Shown here in pieces: positions 1 to 8,924 of a stretch of DNA of 42,970 nucleotides. Location of the stretch: the NCBI GenBank assembly GCA_936920195.1, contig CAKZHE010000086.1, positions 1-42,970 of the forward strand, in the 5' to 3' direction. Every line of letters starts with the position of its first letter. Position 1 is the stretch's first letter. The notes under the pieces are model-generated. The model was given only the letters and a program-made list of their open reading frames with translations. It searched no databases and was not told the DNA's origin. The translations under genes and the position numbers were made by a program. Source of the DNA: an uncultured cyanobacterium (GTDB lineage: Bacteria > Cyanobacteriota > Cyanobacteriia > Cyanobacteriales > FACHB-T130).

Positions 1-1
1 G

Positions 2-238
2 CCGCCACAATATACCAGCCAGAATTGCTCAACTTGTGGAACAGTAGTTCAGAAATCTCTGAGCGAAAGAACTCACCAATGCAGGGCTTGCGGCACGGTG
101 TTAGACCGCGACCACAATGCGGCTTTAAATATCTTGGCAATGGGATTAAATAGGGTAGGGCATACCCAAATTAACGCCTGTGGAGAGTTCGACCTCTGTC
201 AGTTAGATGTTTGTCTGGCTGGTAAGCTGTCTCGCTGA
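2..238 (+). pseudogene. tnpB: TnpB (IS200/IS605-family RNA-guided nuclease), C-terminal part, cut by window edge
   Basis: The frame from base 2 to a TGA at 236-238 encodes the end of a TnpB protein. It shows the four-cysteine zinc ribbon (NCSTCG, then QCRACG) followed by DRDHNAALNIL, which carries the last RuvC-type aspartate. Only about 78 codons lie in the window, so it cannot be said whether the full gene is intact upstream. TnpB is an RNA-guided DNA endonuclease that helps keep IS200/IS605 elements in place; its guide RNA is normally made from the 3' end of the gene and the element's right end. The hairpin 10 bases downstream fits that right end. No TnpA is visible. The element end lies about 70 bases from por. 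Confidence 0.85.
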
Positions 239-247
239 ATCAGGAAT

Positions 248-268
248 CCCCGTCCCTTTAGGCCGGGG
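248..268 (+). repeat. End hairpin of the tnpB element
   Basis: CCCCG at 248-252 pairs with CGGGG at 264-268, with two further C:G pairs inside. It sits 10 bases after the tnpB stop, where IS200/IS605 right ends carry a subterminal hairpin that is also the scaffold of the TnpB guide RNA. The element boundary is probably within the next 10 bases (near GTGTCAAC) but cannot be fixed without an empty-site comparison. A hairpin of the same design lies at 42915-42936. Confidence 0.6.
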
Positions 269-297
269 AGTGTCAACTGGGTAGTTCAAGAGTATAA

Positions 298-1302
<1,005 letters not shown>

Positions 1303-1608
1303 AACCAGTTGGTAGTTGGGCTTGAGCCACAATTTTATATTGATAACTCAAACTCAACTACAGAAATAACTCTATTTAAATAAAATAAAGTACACTAAAA
1401 CTTTGCTTAAAAGCCGAGTTTTATGAAGAGTTTTCAAAGACTGTTTAAACTGACTAGACAAGAAATAGTAAATTCGAGTATGACTTTACATAGATAGGGG
1501 GTGTATGCGTTTCAAACACCACCCAACGAAATCTATATCTAAAATCAAGCGAAAGCGCAGTCACTAGCTATAAAAACAACGACTTACCACCTTCACAGAG
1601 AGAACCAA
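1303..1608. other. Intergenic region por / PEP-CTERM gene
   Basis: About 305 bases without a credible gene. It is AT-rich and should hold the promoter of the PEP-CTERM gene. A purine-rich AGAGAGAACC lies just before the ATG at 1609. I see no strong terminator after por and no convincing promoter boxes. Confidence 0.4.
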
Positions 1609-2319
1609 ATGAACACCAAAGTATTTTCCAAGTTAACTGCTGCGGCTTCCGCCCTACTTCTTGTAAATCTTGCTGCCCCTGCCCATGCTAGCACTTTGTT
1701 TGGGACGAGCGGTATTAAATTCGACCAAGACACAGTTGTTGATTTTCAACTGAATCAAACTTATGGTGCTTTCACCTCAATCCTGAAAGTGTTTGAGGTC
1801 AACGATGGTGTTCCCACAGCTGTTACCCCCGGTGGGACTTTGTTTTCGGAAAACAAACCTTCTGATAACTGGGGAGAGAATAACTGGCTGGGAACCTGTG
1901 GCGATACTTTGACCGTTTGTACAAATTCCTTCACCTTTAAGGGAGGAGTTGAGTACGCCTTGGGGTTGTCTAGCACTTTGTTTAGTAACTCCAACTATAA
2001 CAATACAGTTTACTCAACGACTTCCTTAAACCCAGGCAGCACTCAACAATTCGTTTTTGGCTCTTTCGGCTCAACTGCTGCCGATGGTACTACTACCTTC
2101 AATCCTACTGCCTATCAATCTGGCGATCCTTTCAACGCCCCATTAAAAATTAGCGTTGACGATCGCGGCAATGCCAACGATGCAGACTTCCAAGATTTTA
2201 ACTTTACCGTTATATCTGCTAGAAAAGTTGTTCCTGAACCAGCTACCCTAGGTGCAATTGGAGTAGCAGTAGTAGGATTGATGGCATCGCGCCGCCGCTC
2301 TGGAGCGAAAAAAGCTTAA
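1609..2319 (+). CDS. PEP-CTERM sorting-domain secreted protein
   Basis: A 236-aa exported protein. Residues 1-27 form a signal peptide ending AHA (25-27). The C-terminus has the full exosortase signal: VVPEPATLG, a hydrophobic helix, then a basic tail (SRRRSGAKKA). Proteins with this tripartite tail are recognised and cleaved by exosortase and end up outside the cell or in the matrix. The middle is a serine-, threonine- and asparagine-rich beta-type region with two closely spaced cysteines (TCGDTLTVC) that could form a disulfide. I do not recognise a family for it. The gene stands alone and is followed by a strong terminator. The start is supported by the signal peptide. Confidence 0.9.
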   Translation: MNTKVFSKLTAAASALLLVNLAAPAHASTLFGTSGIKFDQDTVVDFQLNQTYGAFTSILKVFEVNDGVPTAVTPGGTLFSENKPSDNWGENNWLGTCGDTLTVCTNSFTFKGGVEYALGLSSTLFSNSNYNNTVYSTTSLNPGSTQQFVFGSFGSTAADGTTTFNPTAYQSGDPFNAPLKISVDDRGNANDADFQDFNFTVISARKVVPEPATLGAIGVAVVGLMASRRRSGAKKA

Positions 2320-2344
2320 ATTTCTCTAGGAAAAATCCCTTGGT

Positions 2345-2378
2345 AAAAGCTGTTGGATAGGCTATTCAACAGCTTTTT
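2345..2378 (+). terminator. Rho-independent terminator after the PEP-CTERM gene
   Basis: An 11-bp perfect stem (AAAAGCTGTTG 2345-2355 with CAACAGCTTTT 2367-2377), an 11-base loop and a T-run overlapping the right arm. It lies 26 bases after the stop codon and separates this gene from the next operon. Confidence 0.85.
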
Positions 2379-2442
2379 CAGAATTTACGCAATACTCCAT
2401 ATATAAGGTTCGCTAAGTGAGAGTGAGAAATACGACAGATAT

Positions 2443-2488
2443 TAGGAAATTATAAGTATGTTAGAATATCAAAAAAACTTATTTCCTA
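2443..2488 (+). promoter_or_regulatory. Imperfect inverted repeat upstream of the nSTAND operon
   Basis: TAGGAAATTATAAGT (2443-2457) faces ACTTATTTCCTA (2477-2488); the arms match except for three extra bases in the left arm. It lies about 40 bases before the ATG at 2527 in an AT-rich leader. It could be an operator or a leader hairpin. No database evidence is available for either. Confidence 0.35.
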
Positions 2489-2526
2489 ATGCCAAAGAAT
2501 CAACATAATTTTTGGGAGTAAGGACA

Positions 2527-3027
2527 ATGCCAAGGTACAGCGTAGAAGAGGTTTTAGGAATTATTCAGGCATTTACTCCTGAAGAAAAACAACAACTAAA
2601 AACCCAGCTACCCAGTGTTATTGATATGAATACTGTAGCTACTACTCCGCAACAATCTCAAATTCTCGGTAACATCACCATGGGTAGTGGTAATGCTTTT
2701 GCTGCCCAACAAGTAGCTGATGGAAATATTGACTCCACTCAAAACAATATTCAAGCTCCAGTTAAAAATGCCAATTTACAAGAAGCTTTGGAAATATTAC
2801 AAAAGCTTAAGCAGGATGTTAACCGCAGTGATGCTTTAAACCGGCTAGAGAAGAACAATATAGAAGGAAACATTAAGTTCGTAGAAGAAGAAATAACCAA
2901 GCCGCAGCCAGATAAAAATTTATTTAACCAGGCAATAGAAGGTCTGAAAAAGGGCTTGGAAATAATATCTCTAGTAAAACCTGTAATGAAAGTAGCGGAC
3001 TTAGTTTCTCAAATATGGGGAGTTTAA
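2527..3027 (+). CDS. Small helical protein with a G-N-I-T-M-G-S-G-N motif, partner of the downstream nSTAND protein
   Basis: I do not recognise a named family. The 166-aa protein has three parts. Residues 4-32 form a short helical N-terminus (EEVLGIIQAFTPEEKQQL). Residues 47-70 hold a glycine/asparagine-rich stretch with LGNITMGSGNAF at 47-58, then GNIDSTQNN. Residues 84-166 form a helical region with charged heptad-like parts, ending in a hydrophobic amphipathic tail (LVKPVMKVADLVSQIWGV). The next gene carries the same motif near its N-terminus, and only one base separates the two genes, so they are almost certainly co-translated partners. The frame is also open from a TTG at 2512, but GGGAG (2514-2518) lies eight bases before the ATG at 2527, which I prefer. 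I infer an adaptor or effector role, not an enzyme. Confidence 0.8.
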   Translation: MPRYSVEEVLGIIQAFTPEEKQQLKTQLPSVIDMNTVATTPQQSQILGNITMGSGNAFAAQQVADGNIDSTQNNIQAPVKNANLQEALEILQKLKQDVNRSDALNRLEKNNIEGNIKFVEEEITKPQPDKNLFNQAIEGLKKGLEIISLVKPVMKVADLVSQIWGV

Positions 3028-3028
3028 G

Positions 3029-6000
3029 ATGACTCCAGAACCTCTAGGCACTCAACAACAAATACAAACTTTTGGCGATATTTCTATGGGTGAGGGAAAC
3101 ACCTTAGTCATCACTCAAAGAATTGAGATTTCTGTTGCATCCGTCCAAGATCGCCCGTTAATTAAAACGTCACCTTATAGGGGGCTAAAAAAGTTTGGTT
3201 TAGAAGACACAGATTATTTCTTTGGTAGAGACCAGTTAATTACTAGTGTAGTAAAAGCGATCGAAAATAGAAATTTTACTTTACTTTTAGGTGCGTCCGG
3301 TAGTGGTAAATCATCACTAATACGTGCAGGATTAATACCTCAAACTCCAAAAATACTAGAAGCCGAGTTTTGTAACTTCACCTTAACTCCAGACAAAGAT
3401 CCTTTTAAATCCCTTGAAAGTAGCTTGCTGAGTTATGGATATAAACAAGAGCAAGCTAAAATCGCATTAAGAGGTGAGTCAAATACTTTAGCTGAAGTTA
3501 TCAAATTATTGAAAGACACTGATTCAAAATGGTTAATATTTATAGACCAGTTTGAAGAATTATTTACAATTTGTCCTAACTTGAATAAAAGTAAAAATTT
3601 TATTGAAGGTATTGTTAAGATTGCTAGTTCTCAAGATAATTCTGTAAAAATAGTCATCGCTATGCGAGGTGATTTTTTAGACAAATTCAGTCCCTATCCT
3701 AGGTTTGCGGAAATTGCACAAAAGAATATTCAACTCATCACAGATATGCACCCTGATGAATTGAGGTTGGTAATTGAACAACCAGCAGCAAGAAATGGTG
3801 TGGTTTTTGAACAAGGACTTGTTGAGGAGATCATTAAGGATGTTGAGAGGCAACCAGCTTATTTACCTTTATTGCAATATACTCTTGATTTACTCTGGAA
3901 AAGTTCTAATATTGCCAACCGAACTCTGAATGTGAAAACCTACCGTGAGATTGGAGGGGTTCGAGGAGCATTACAGAATCATGTCGATAAAATATACAAT
4001 AATTTAACTGAACTAGAAAAAGCAGAAACTAAAAAGATTTTTCTAAGGTTAGTTGATATATTAGGTTCTCTTGAAAAAGCAACCCTAGTTGGTAAAGCAG
4101 TTAGTAGAAGAGCTTATTTGTCAGATTTTCCAAATGAGATTTTATTGAGAAATACTTTACAAAAATTGGTCGATAATAATTTGATCGTTAGCAATCTAGA
4201 ACAATCAACAACTTTAAAAGAAAAAGCCACCGTAGAAATTGCTCACGAAATACTAATTAGTTCATGGCAAACATTAAAAAATTGGATTGAAGAAAGTAAA
4301 GAAGTCATAATTATCAGAAATAGACTGGCTGACGACGCTCAAAGATGGAATAAATTGCTCATAAGTAAGACAAAAGCTGAAGACGAGCTATGGAGTGGTT
4401 CGAAATTAGACCGAGTTTTAGAGCTAAAGGAAGAAAAATTGTTTGAACTAGTAATAGGTAGTTTCAATGAGGAGCAGGATAAATTTATTATTGAAAGTGT
4501 AGCTTTGCGCGATCGCCTTCGTAAACAAGAAGAAGATCGCATTAGAAAAGAAAAAGTCCGTCAAAGACGACTTATATTACTACTAAGTCTATTATCAGTC
4601 TCAATATTGTCGGTTTTTGGATTAGGGAATTTCGCAAATTATCAAGAAAAAATAAGTAAATCTCTTCAACTAGCTAACGGTTCAGAAACCAACTTAAACA
4701 TAGACACTACTCGCAGCCTTTGGCTAGCAATTGCAGCCAAACTAACGCAAGATACACCGCCAGCTGAACTTGCTTTATGGAATGCTTTGCAAGCCAATCA
4801 TGAACGATATCATTTAATTGGACATAGCAAAGAAGTAATTTACGCTGAGTTTGCTCCCGGAAATCCCCAGCGGATCTTAACAGTTAGCAGAGATAGCACT
4901 GCACAAATATGGGATTTAAAAAATCTTGCTCATTCAATGTTATTAAAAGGACATGAAAATGTAATAACACATGGTAGTTTTGATCCCCGAAATTCCAATC
5001 GCATTTTAACTGTTAGCTATGATGGTACTGCTCGCATTTGGAATTTGGAAAATCCGAATAATCCAATCATCCTAAAAGGGCATGAAGCGGCAATTAACTA
5101 CGGCAGCTTCGATCCCAAAAATTCTAATCGAGTATTAACAGTAAGTAGTGATGGTACGGCTAGAGTATGGGATGTCAACAACCCTAAAAATCCTTTGATT
5201 TTAAAAGGACATGGACGTGATGTATGGGTAGGCAGTTTTGATCCGCAAAATTCCAATCGAGTCTTAACCGTTAGCAGTGATGGGACAGCTAGAATATGGG
5301 ATCTCAGCCAGCCAGATAAACCGCTAATTTTAAAAGGTCATAAGAGTCAGGTGATCTATGGTAGTTTTGATCCTAAAAATTCCAACCGGATTTTAACAGT
5401 AAGTAGCGACAAAACTGCTCGCGTCTGGAATTTAAATACCCCTACTAAGCCAATCATTTTACAAGGTCATTTAGAAACTGTTAATTACGGAGTTTTTTCT
5501 CCACACAACTCCCAGCAGGTTTTAACTGTTAGTAATGATGGTACAGCAAGAATATGGGATTTAAATCATCCAGATCAACCCCAAATATTAAAAGGCCATG
5601 AAGGAAAAATACTTTACGGCACGTTTAATCCTGAAAATGGTAATCAAATCTTGACAGTTGGCGAAGACAAAACGGCTAGAGTTTGGGATGTGTCAACATC
5701 TACTACGCTTTTTATACTTCGCGGTCATAGTCAACGTATTTCTTTCGGTGTCTTTAACCCCAAAGAGCCAAGTCAAATATTAACTGTTAGTGATGACTCA
5801 ACCGCAAGAATATGGGATATCAGCAATATTACATTAAAACCTATAAATGGCAGCAAGAATGCAGGTAATTCAAGTGTTGTCACTAGTATATTTTCTCCGA
5901 TTAATCTCAATCGAATATTGACTATTGATACTAACGGGACAGTAAAAGACTGGGACTTGAAAAACTTAAAAAATGTCCAAACATTAATCAAACTTGGGGC

Positions 6001-6904
6001 AATAAAAAATGCTTGGTTTGCACCCAATAATCCCAACCGCATTGCAGTTATTAGTTCTAGTGGAAAATTTTATGTTTGGGATATTCAGAAACCTAATCAA
6101 CCTTTAGAACTACCTCAAGGGGAGGGAGAAATTCTCGAACTTCGGTTTGACCCTAAAGATTCTAACCGTATATTGAGAATTAATCGGAATCACACTGCAA
6201 CAGTGTTGAATATAAGTGATATGATTTCTAAAGAACTACCTTCTCTAAGTCTCATAGGAGAAGGCGAATTTGACCCCAATGATTCAAGTAGGGTAATCAC
6301 AGGTAGCACTGATGGAACAGTTCGTATTTGGAATATTAACCAATCAACTAACAAACCTGTATCAGAGTTTTCTGCTAGTCAACAGCAGATTTGGCGTGTA
6401 GCTTTTGACACAAAAAATTCAAACCGTCTTCTAACTATGGGCAGTGATGGAGTCGCTCGTGTATGGGATTTACCTAGTCTTAGTATAAAAACAGAATTAG
6501 CGGGACATCAACAAGCAGTAGTTGATGGTAGTTTCGACCCAAATAATTCTAATCGCATACTGACTGTTAGTAGTGATGGGACTGCCCGCGTTTGGGATTT
6601 AAGAATACCCAACAATCCTTTAATTATAAAAGGAGAATCTAGGCAAATAATTTCAGGGAGCTTTGATCCACATAATTCTGCTCAAGTAATAACTCTTGGT
6701 GATGATGGTAGGGTAGCAGTCTCTACTATAGATAGTAAAGATTTACTCAGGTTAGCATGGATTAATATCAGTCGTTGTTTTACTGAGCAGGAACGCTCAA
6801 ATTATAACCTGATATGGCTACAACCAAAAAATTTATTGACTTTGTTAAATTTTTCCGATTCCAGTTATCAACAAAAAAATCGTCCATATTGCAATCAAAA
6901 TTAA
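3029..6904 (+). CDS. nSTAND-type ATPase with transmembrane helix and 15 WD40 units (NLR-like receptor)
   Basis: The 1291-aa protein starts with FGDISMGEGNTL (15-26), matching the motif in the preceding protein. The SPYRGLKKF...FFGRD lead-in (48-68) is typical of the novel STAND (nSTAND1-like) ATPases. Walker A is GASGSGKSS (88-96), Walker B is LIFIDQFEEL (169-178), and a conserved AMRGDF follows at 211-216. A winged-helix region and a charged coil (RKQEEDRIRKEKVRQRR) precede one hydrophobic helix at about 512-533. From about 594 to 1230 there are 15 WD40 units of about 43 residues, many with the consensus FDPxNSNRxLTVSxDGTARxWD, enough for two seven-bladed propellers. STAND proteins sense a ligand with their repeats and oligomerise on ATP binding. 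GGGGAG precedes the ATG. Base composition is AT-rich compared with flanking genes. Confidence 0.9.
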   Translation: MTPEPLGTQQQIQTFGDISMGEGNTLVITQRIEISVASVQDRPLIKTSPYRGLKKFGLEDTDYFFGRDQLITSVVKAIENRNFTLLLGASGSGKSSLIRAGLIPQTPKILEAEFCNFTLTPDKDPFKSLESSLLSYGYKQEQAKIALRGESNTLAEVIKLLKDTDSKWLIFIDQFEELFTICPNLNKSKNFIEGIVKIASSQDNSVKIVIAMRGDFLDKFSPYPRFAEIAQKNIQLITDMHPDELRLVIEQPAARNGVVFEQGLVEEIIKDVERQPAYLPLLQYTLDLLWKSSNIANRTLNVKTYREIGGVRGALQNHVDKIYNNLTELEKAETKKIFLRLVDILGSLEKATLVGKAVSRRAYLSDFPNEILLRNTLQKLVDNNLIVSNLEQSTTLKEKATVEIAHEILISSWQTLKNWIEESKEVIIIRNRLADDAQRWNKLLISKTKAEDELWSGSKLDRVLELKEEKLFELVIGSFNEEQDKFIIESVALRDRLRKQEEDRIRKEKVRQRRLILLLSLLSVSILSVFGLGNFANYQEKISKSLQLANGSETNLNIDTTRSLWLAIAAKLTQDTPPAELALWNALQANHERYHLIGHSKEVIYAEFAPGNPQRILTVSRDSTAQIWDLKNLAHSMLLKGHENVITHGSFDPRNSNRILTVSYDGTARIWNLENPNNPIILKGHEAAINYGSFDPKNSNRVLTVSSDGTARVWDVNNPKNPLILKGHGRDVWVGSFDPQNSNRVLTVSSDGTARIWDLSQPDKPLILKGHKSQVIYGSFDPKNSNRILTVSSDKTARVWNLNTPTKPIILQGHLETVNYGVFSPHNSQQVLTVSNDGTARIWDLNHPDQPQILKGHEGKILYGTFNPENGNQILTVGEDKTARVWDVSTSTTLFILRGHSQRISFGVFNPKEPSQILTVSDDSTARIWDISNITLKPINGSKNAGNSSVVTSIFSPINLNRILTIDTNGTVKDWDLKNLKNVQTLIKLGAIKNAWFAPNNPNRIAVISSSGKFYVWDIQKPNQPLELPQGEGEILELRFDPKDSNRILRINRNHTATVLNISDMISKELPSLSLIGEGEFDPNDSSRVITGSTDGTVRIWNINQSTNKPVSEFSASQQQIWRVAFDTKNSNRLLTMGSDGVARVWDLPSLSIKTELAGHQQAVVDGSFDPNNSNRILTVSSDGTARVWDLRIPNNPLIIKGESRQIISGSFDPHNSAQVITLGDDGRVAVSTIDSKDLLRLAWINISRCFTEQERSNYNLIWLQPKNLLTLLNFSDSSYQQKNRPYCNQN

Positions 6905-6913
6905 TCAACCAAA

Positions 6914-8875
6914 ATGAACAAGAATCTAAAATTTTTTCTTCTGCTAATTTACATCACTAGCCTGACTTTAGGATGTAGTCAATCTAATAGTTCATTAAAA
7001 GACAGTCGGAGAACTTGGTGGCCTCAAGAATCAAGGAATAATTCATCGTTTTCAAATGATAATATATGCCAATCTTTGACATGGAATGAAGTCAAATATT
7101 CTCTTAAAAATGTACCCAAAAATTATCTTGATCTAGATAAAGCTTATTCCTATATCTCGCGCTGTGAAATCAAAGCATTTGAATTAAATGATTTGATAGA
7201 CATTTATTCATCTACGAATGAAGTTGAAACTCGTCTGAAAATTTTATCCGCCTTAAATATTAAAGTTAATTTATTACAAGATACTCAAAAAGCGCTAAAT
7301 TTTTATCGAATAGTGGCTTCAGATAATAATATTGCTTTAGTTAAAAAAGCTATTGAAGGATTAGCAAAGCTCAATCAGATAAATGAAATAGTAAATATAT
7401 ATAATTCCAAAAACAACGATAACGTTCGTAGGGTGATTTTAGAAGAAATTAACTCAGAAGCATTGAGCAAATCAATTTCCATAGAAAATAACCCCATAAT
7501 ATTTAATTTGTACAAATCAATACTTTTTAGTCAAAATCGTTCTCTTGCTCCTATAGCATTGAGAGGAATTACTAATTCATCAAGTGATGAAAGATGGAGT
7601 AACTGGGGATGGTCAGTAGATGTTGTGAGGATACTAGAAGAAGCAGTCAATAAGGATTTTTATAAATTATCTTCCTTGGATTCTTCTGAATTACTAGCTC
7701 TTGCTAATAAGTATCCAAACTCCAAATTTACGAAAGCTTGTATAGAATATCGATCTTTCACAGAAGGCTCTTATTTTGGTCAGTCTGGCGGCTCAAAATC
7801 TGTTTTCCGTCAACCGTTTGAACCATCAAGAGAAATTGAATTCTGGCCTAAATTTCTGGAACAATATCCAGATCATCCAGGTTCAGATGATGCGATGTAT
7901 CGTGTAGCCCGTGCTTATGAAATGAAAGGAGACTATGAAAGGGCGATACTTTGGTATTATAAGTCTTTCCAAGCATTCGATGGTGATATGCATAACCATG
8001 CCAAAAATAGAATACTTTTTATAGTTGATTTATTGTTGTCTAGTGATTCTGTAACTATCTTTCTTAAGAAGCATCCTGAACATCCTTTGGTGCCGTATCT
8101 TATATATAGTAAAGCAGTACATTTTTTGAGAGAGGACAAACTTGAACTGGCTCAAGAAGAAATGCAAAAGTTTTTAACTGCCTATAAAAATAAAACATTG
8201 CCAAAGCTTATTAGCTGGTATTATGATAATCCTTACCTAGATTGGGATTTCTGGAATGGTGTAGAAGAACAAAGTAATCGCATCAAAAAACTGATTGAAA
8301 TTCAGAATAAACCACACAGTGATTCTGCTCTTTATGAAAAAGCTGCGTTTTGGTTCCAAAATGATTTCCTGGCATATAATTATCTTTGGCAAGGTGCTTC
8401 TCAGAATATGTTATCCCGTTTTCTTCCTGATAAGTGGGAAGGTGCAGCTACTTCGACAAGCATGAGTATAACCTATCAATTTTTGCAAACTGCAAGAGAA
8501 GGATATAAAAGACAAAATCGCTATCTAAGAAGTATTAGTTTATTTGAGAAAATGCTCGAAAATTATCCCAAATCTGAATTAGCACCCAAAGCTAAATATT
8601 CGATTGCATTAAACTATTACTACTTAGAACACTTTGGATATTCTATTCCTTCTGATAAAACTTTATCTTGGGCTGATATGGCGATCAAAAACTATCAAGA
8701 GTTAATCAAAGATTTCCCTGATAGTTCTTTAGCAGATGATGCAATGCTTGTCATTGCCTCTCTGAGTTCTAGACAAGATGCAGTATCAATTCTTGAAAAA
8801 CAGTTAAAAGATTATCCGGGTGGAGATAGATACAAAGATGCTGAATTTCTACTCAATCATTTAAAAAATCACTAG
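6914..8875 (+). CDS. Lipoprotein with TPR/HEAT-like helical repeats, third gene of the nSTAND operon
   Basis: A 653-aa protein with a lipoprotein signal peptide: basic start, hydrophobic core, lipobox LTLGC with Cys21. The rest is nearly all helical. TPR-like units are visible, for example FLEQYPDHPGSDDAMYRVA followed by YEMKGDYERAILWYY, and near the C-terminus LFEKMLENYPKSELAPKA and IKDFPDSSLADDAM. These resemble the repeats of outer-membrane assembly or tol-pal-type lipoproteins. No catalytic motif is seen. It starts nine bases after the WD40 gene stops, so it belongs to the same transcript, although no good Shine-Dalgarno precedes its ATG. Placement suggests a membrane-attached scaffold or a periplasmic sensor for the module. 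The exact function is unknown. Confidence 0.75.
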   Translation: MNKNLKFFLLLIYITSLTLGCSQSNSSLKDSRRTWWPQESRNNSSFSNDNICQSLTWNEVKYSLKNVPKNYLDLDKAYSYISRCEIKAFELNDLIDIYSSTNEVETRLKILSALNIKVNLLQDTQKALNFYRIVASDNNIALVKKAIEGLAKLNQINEIVNIYNSKNNDNVRRVILEEINSEALSKSISIENNPIIFNLYKSILFSQNRSLAPIALRGITNSSSDERWSNWGWSVDVVRILEEAVNKDFYKLSSLDSSELLALANKYPNSKFTKACIEYRSFTEGSYFGQSGGSKSVFRQPFEPSREIEFWPKFLEQYPDHPGSDDAMYRVARAYEMKGDYERAILWYYKSFQAFDGDMHNHAKNRILFIVDLLLSSDSVTIFLKKHPEHPLVPYLIYSKAVHFLREDKLELAQEEMQKFLTAYKNKTLPKLISWYYDNPYLDWDFWNGVEEQSNRIKKLIEIQNKPHSDSALYEKAAFWFQNDFLAYNYLWQGASQNMLSRFLPDKWEGAATSTSMSITYQFLQTAREGYKRQNRYLRSISLFEKMLENYPKSELAPKAKYSIALNYYYLEHFGYSIPSDKTLSWADMAIKNYQELIKDFPDSSLADDAMLVIASLSSRQDAVSILEKQLKDYPGGDRYKDAEFLLNHLKNH

Positions 8876-8924
8876 TTATGTAGTAGAATCGGTATTCGGA
8901 TGTCCTATTTAATTGCGGTAGTTT

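Noticed and set aside
2512-2526. TTG start for the small partner protein
   Set aside because: The GGGAG ribosome site lies inside this extension and fits the ATG at 2527 much better.
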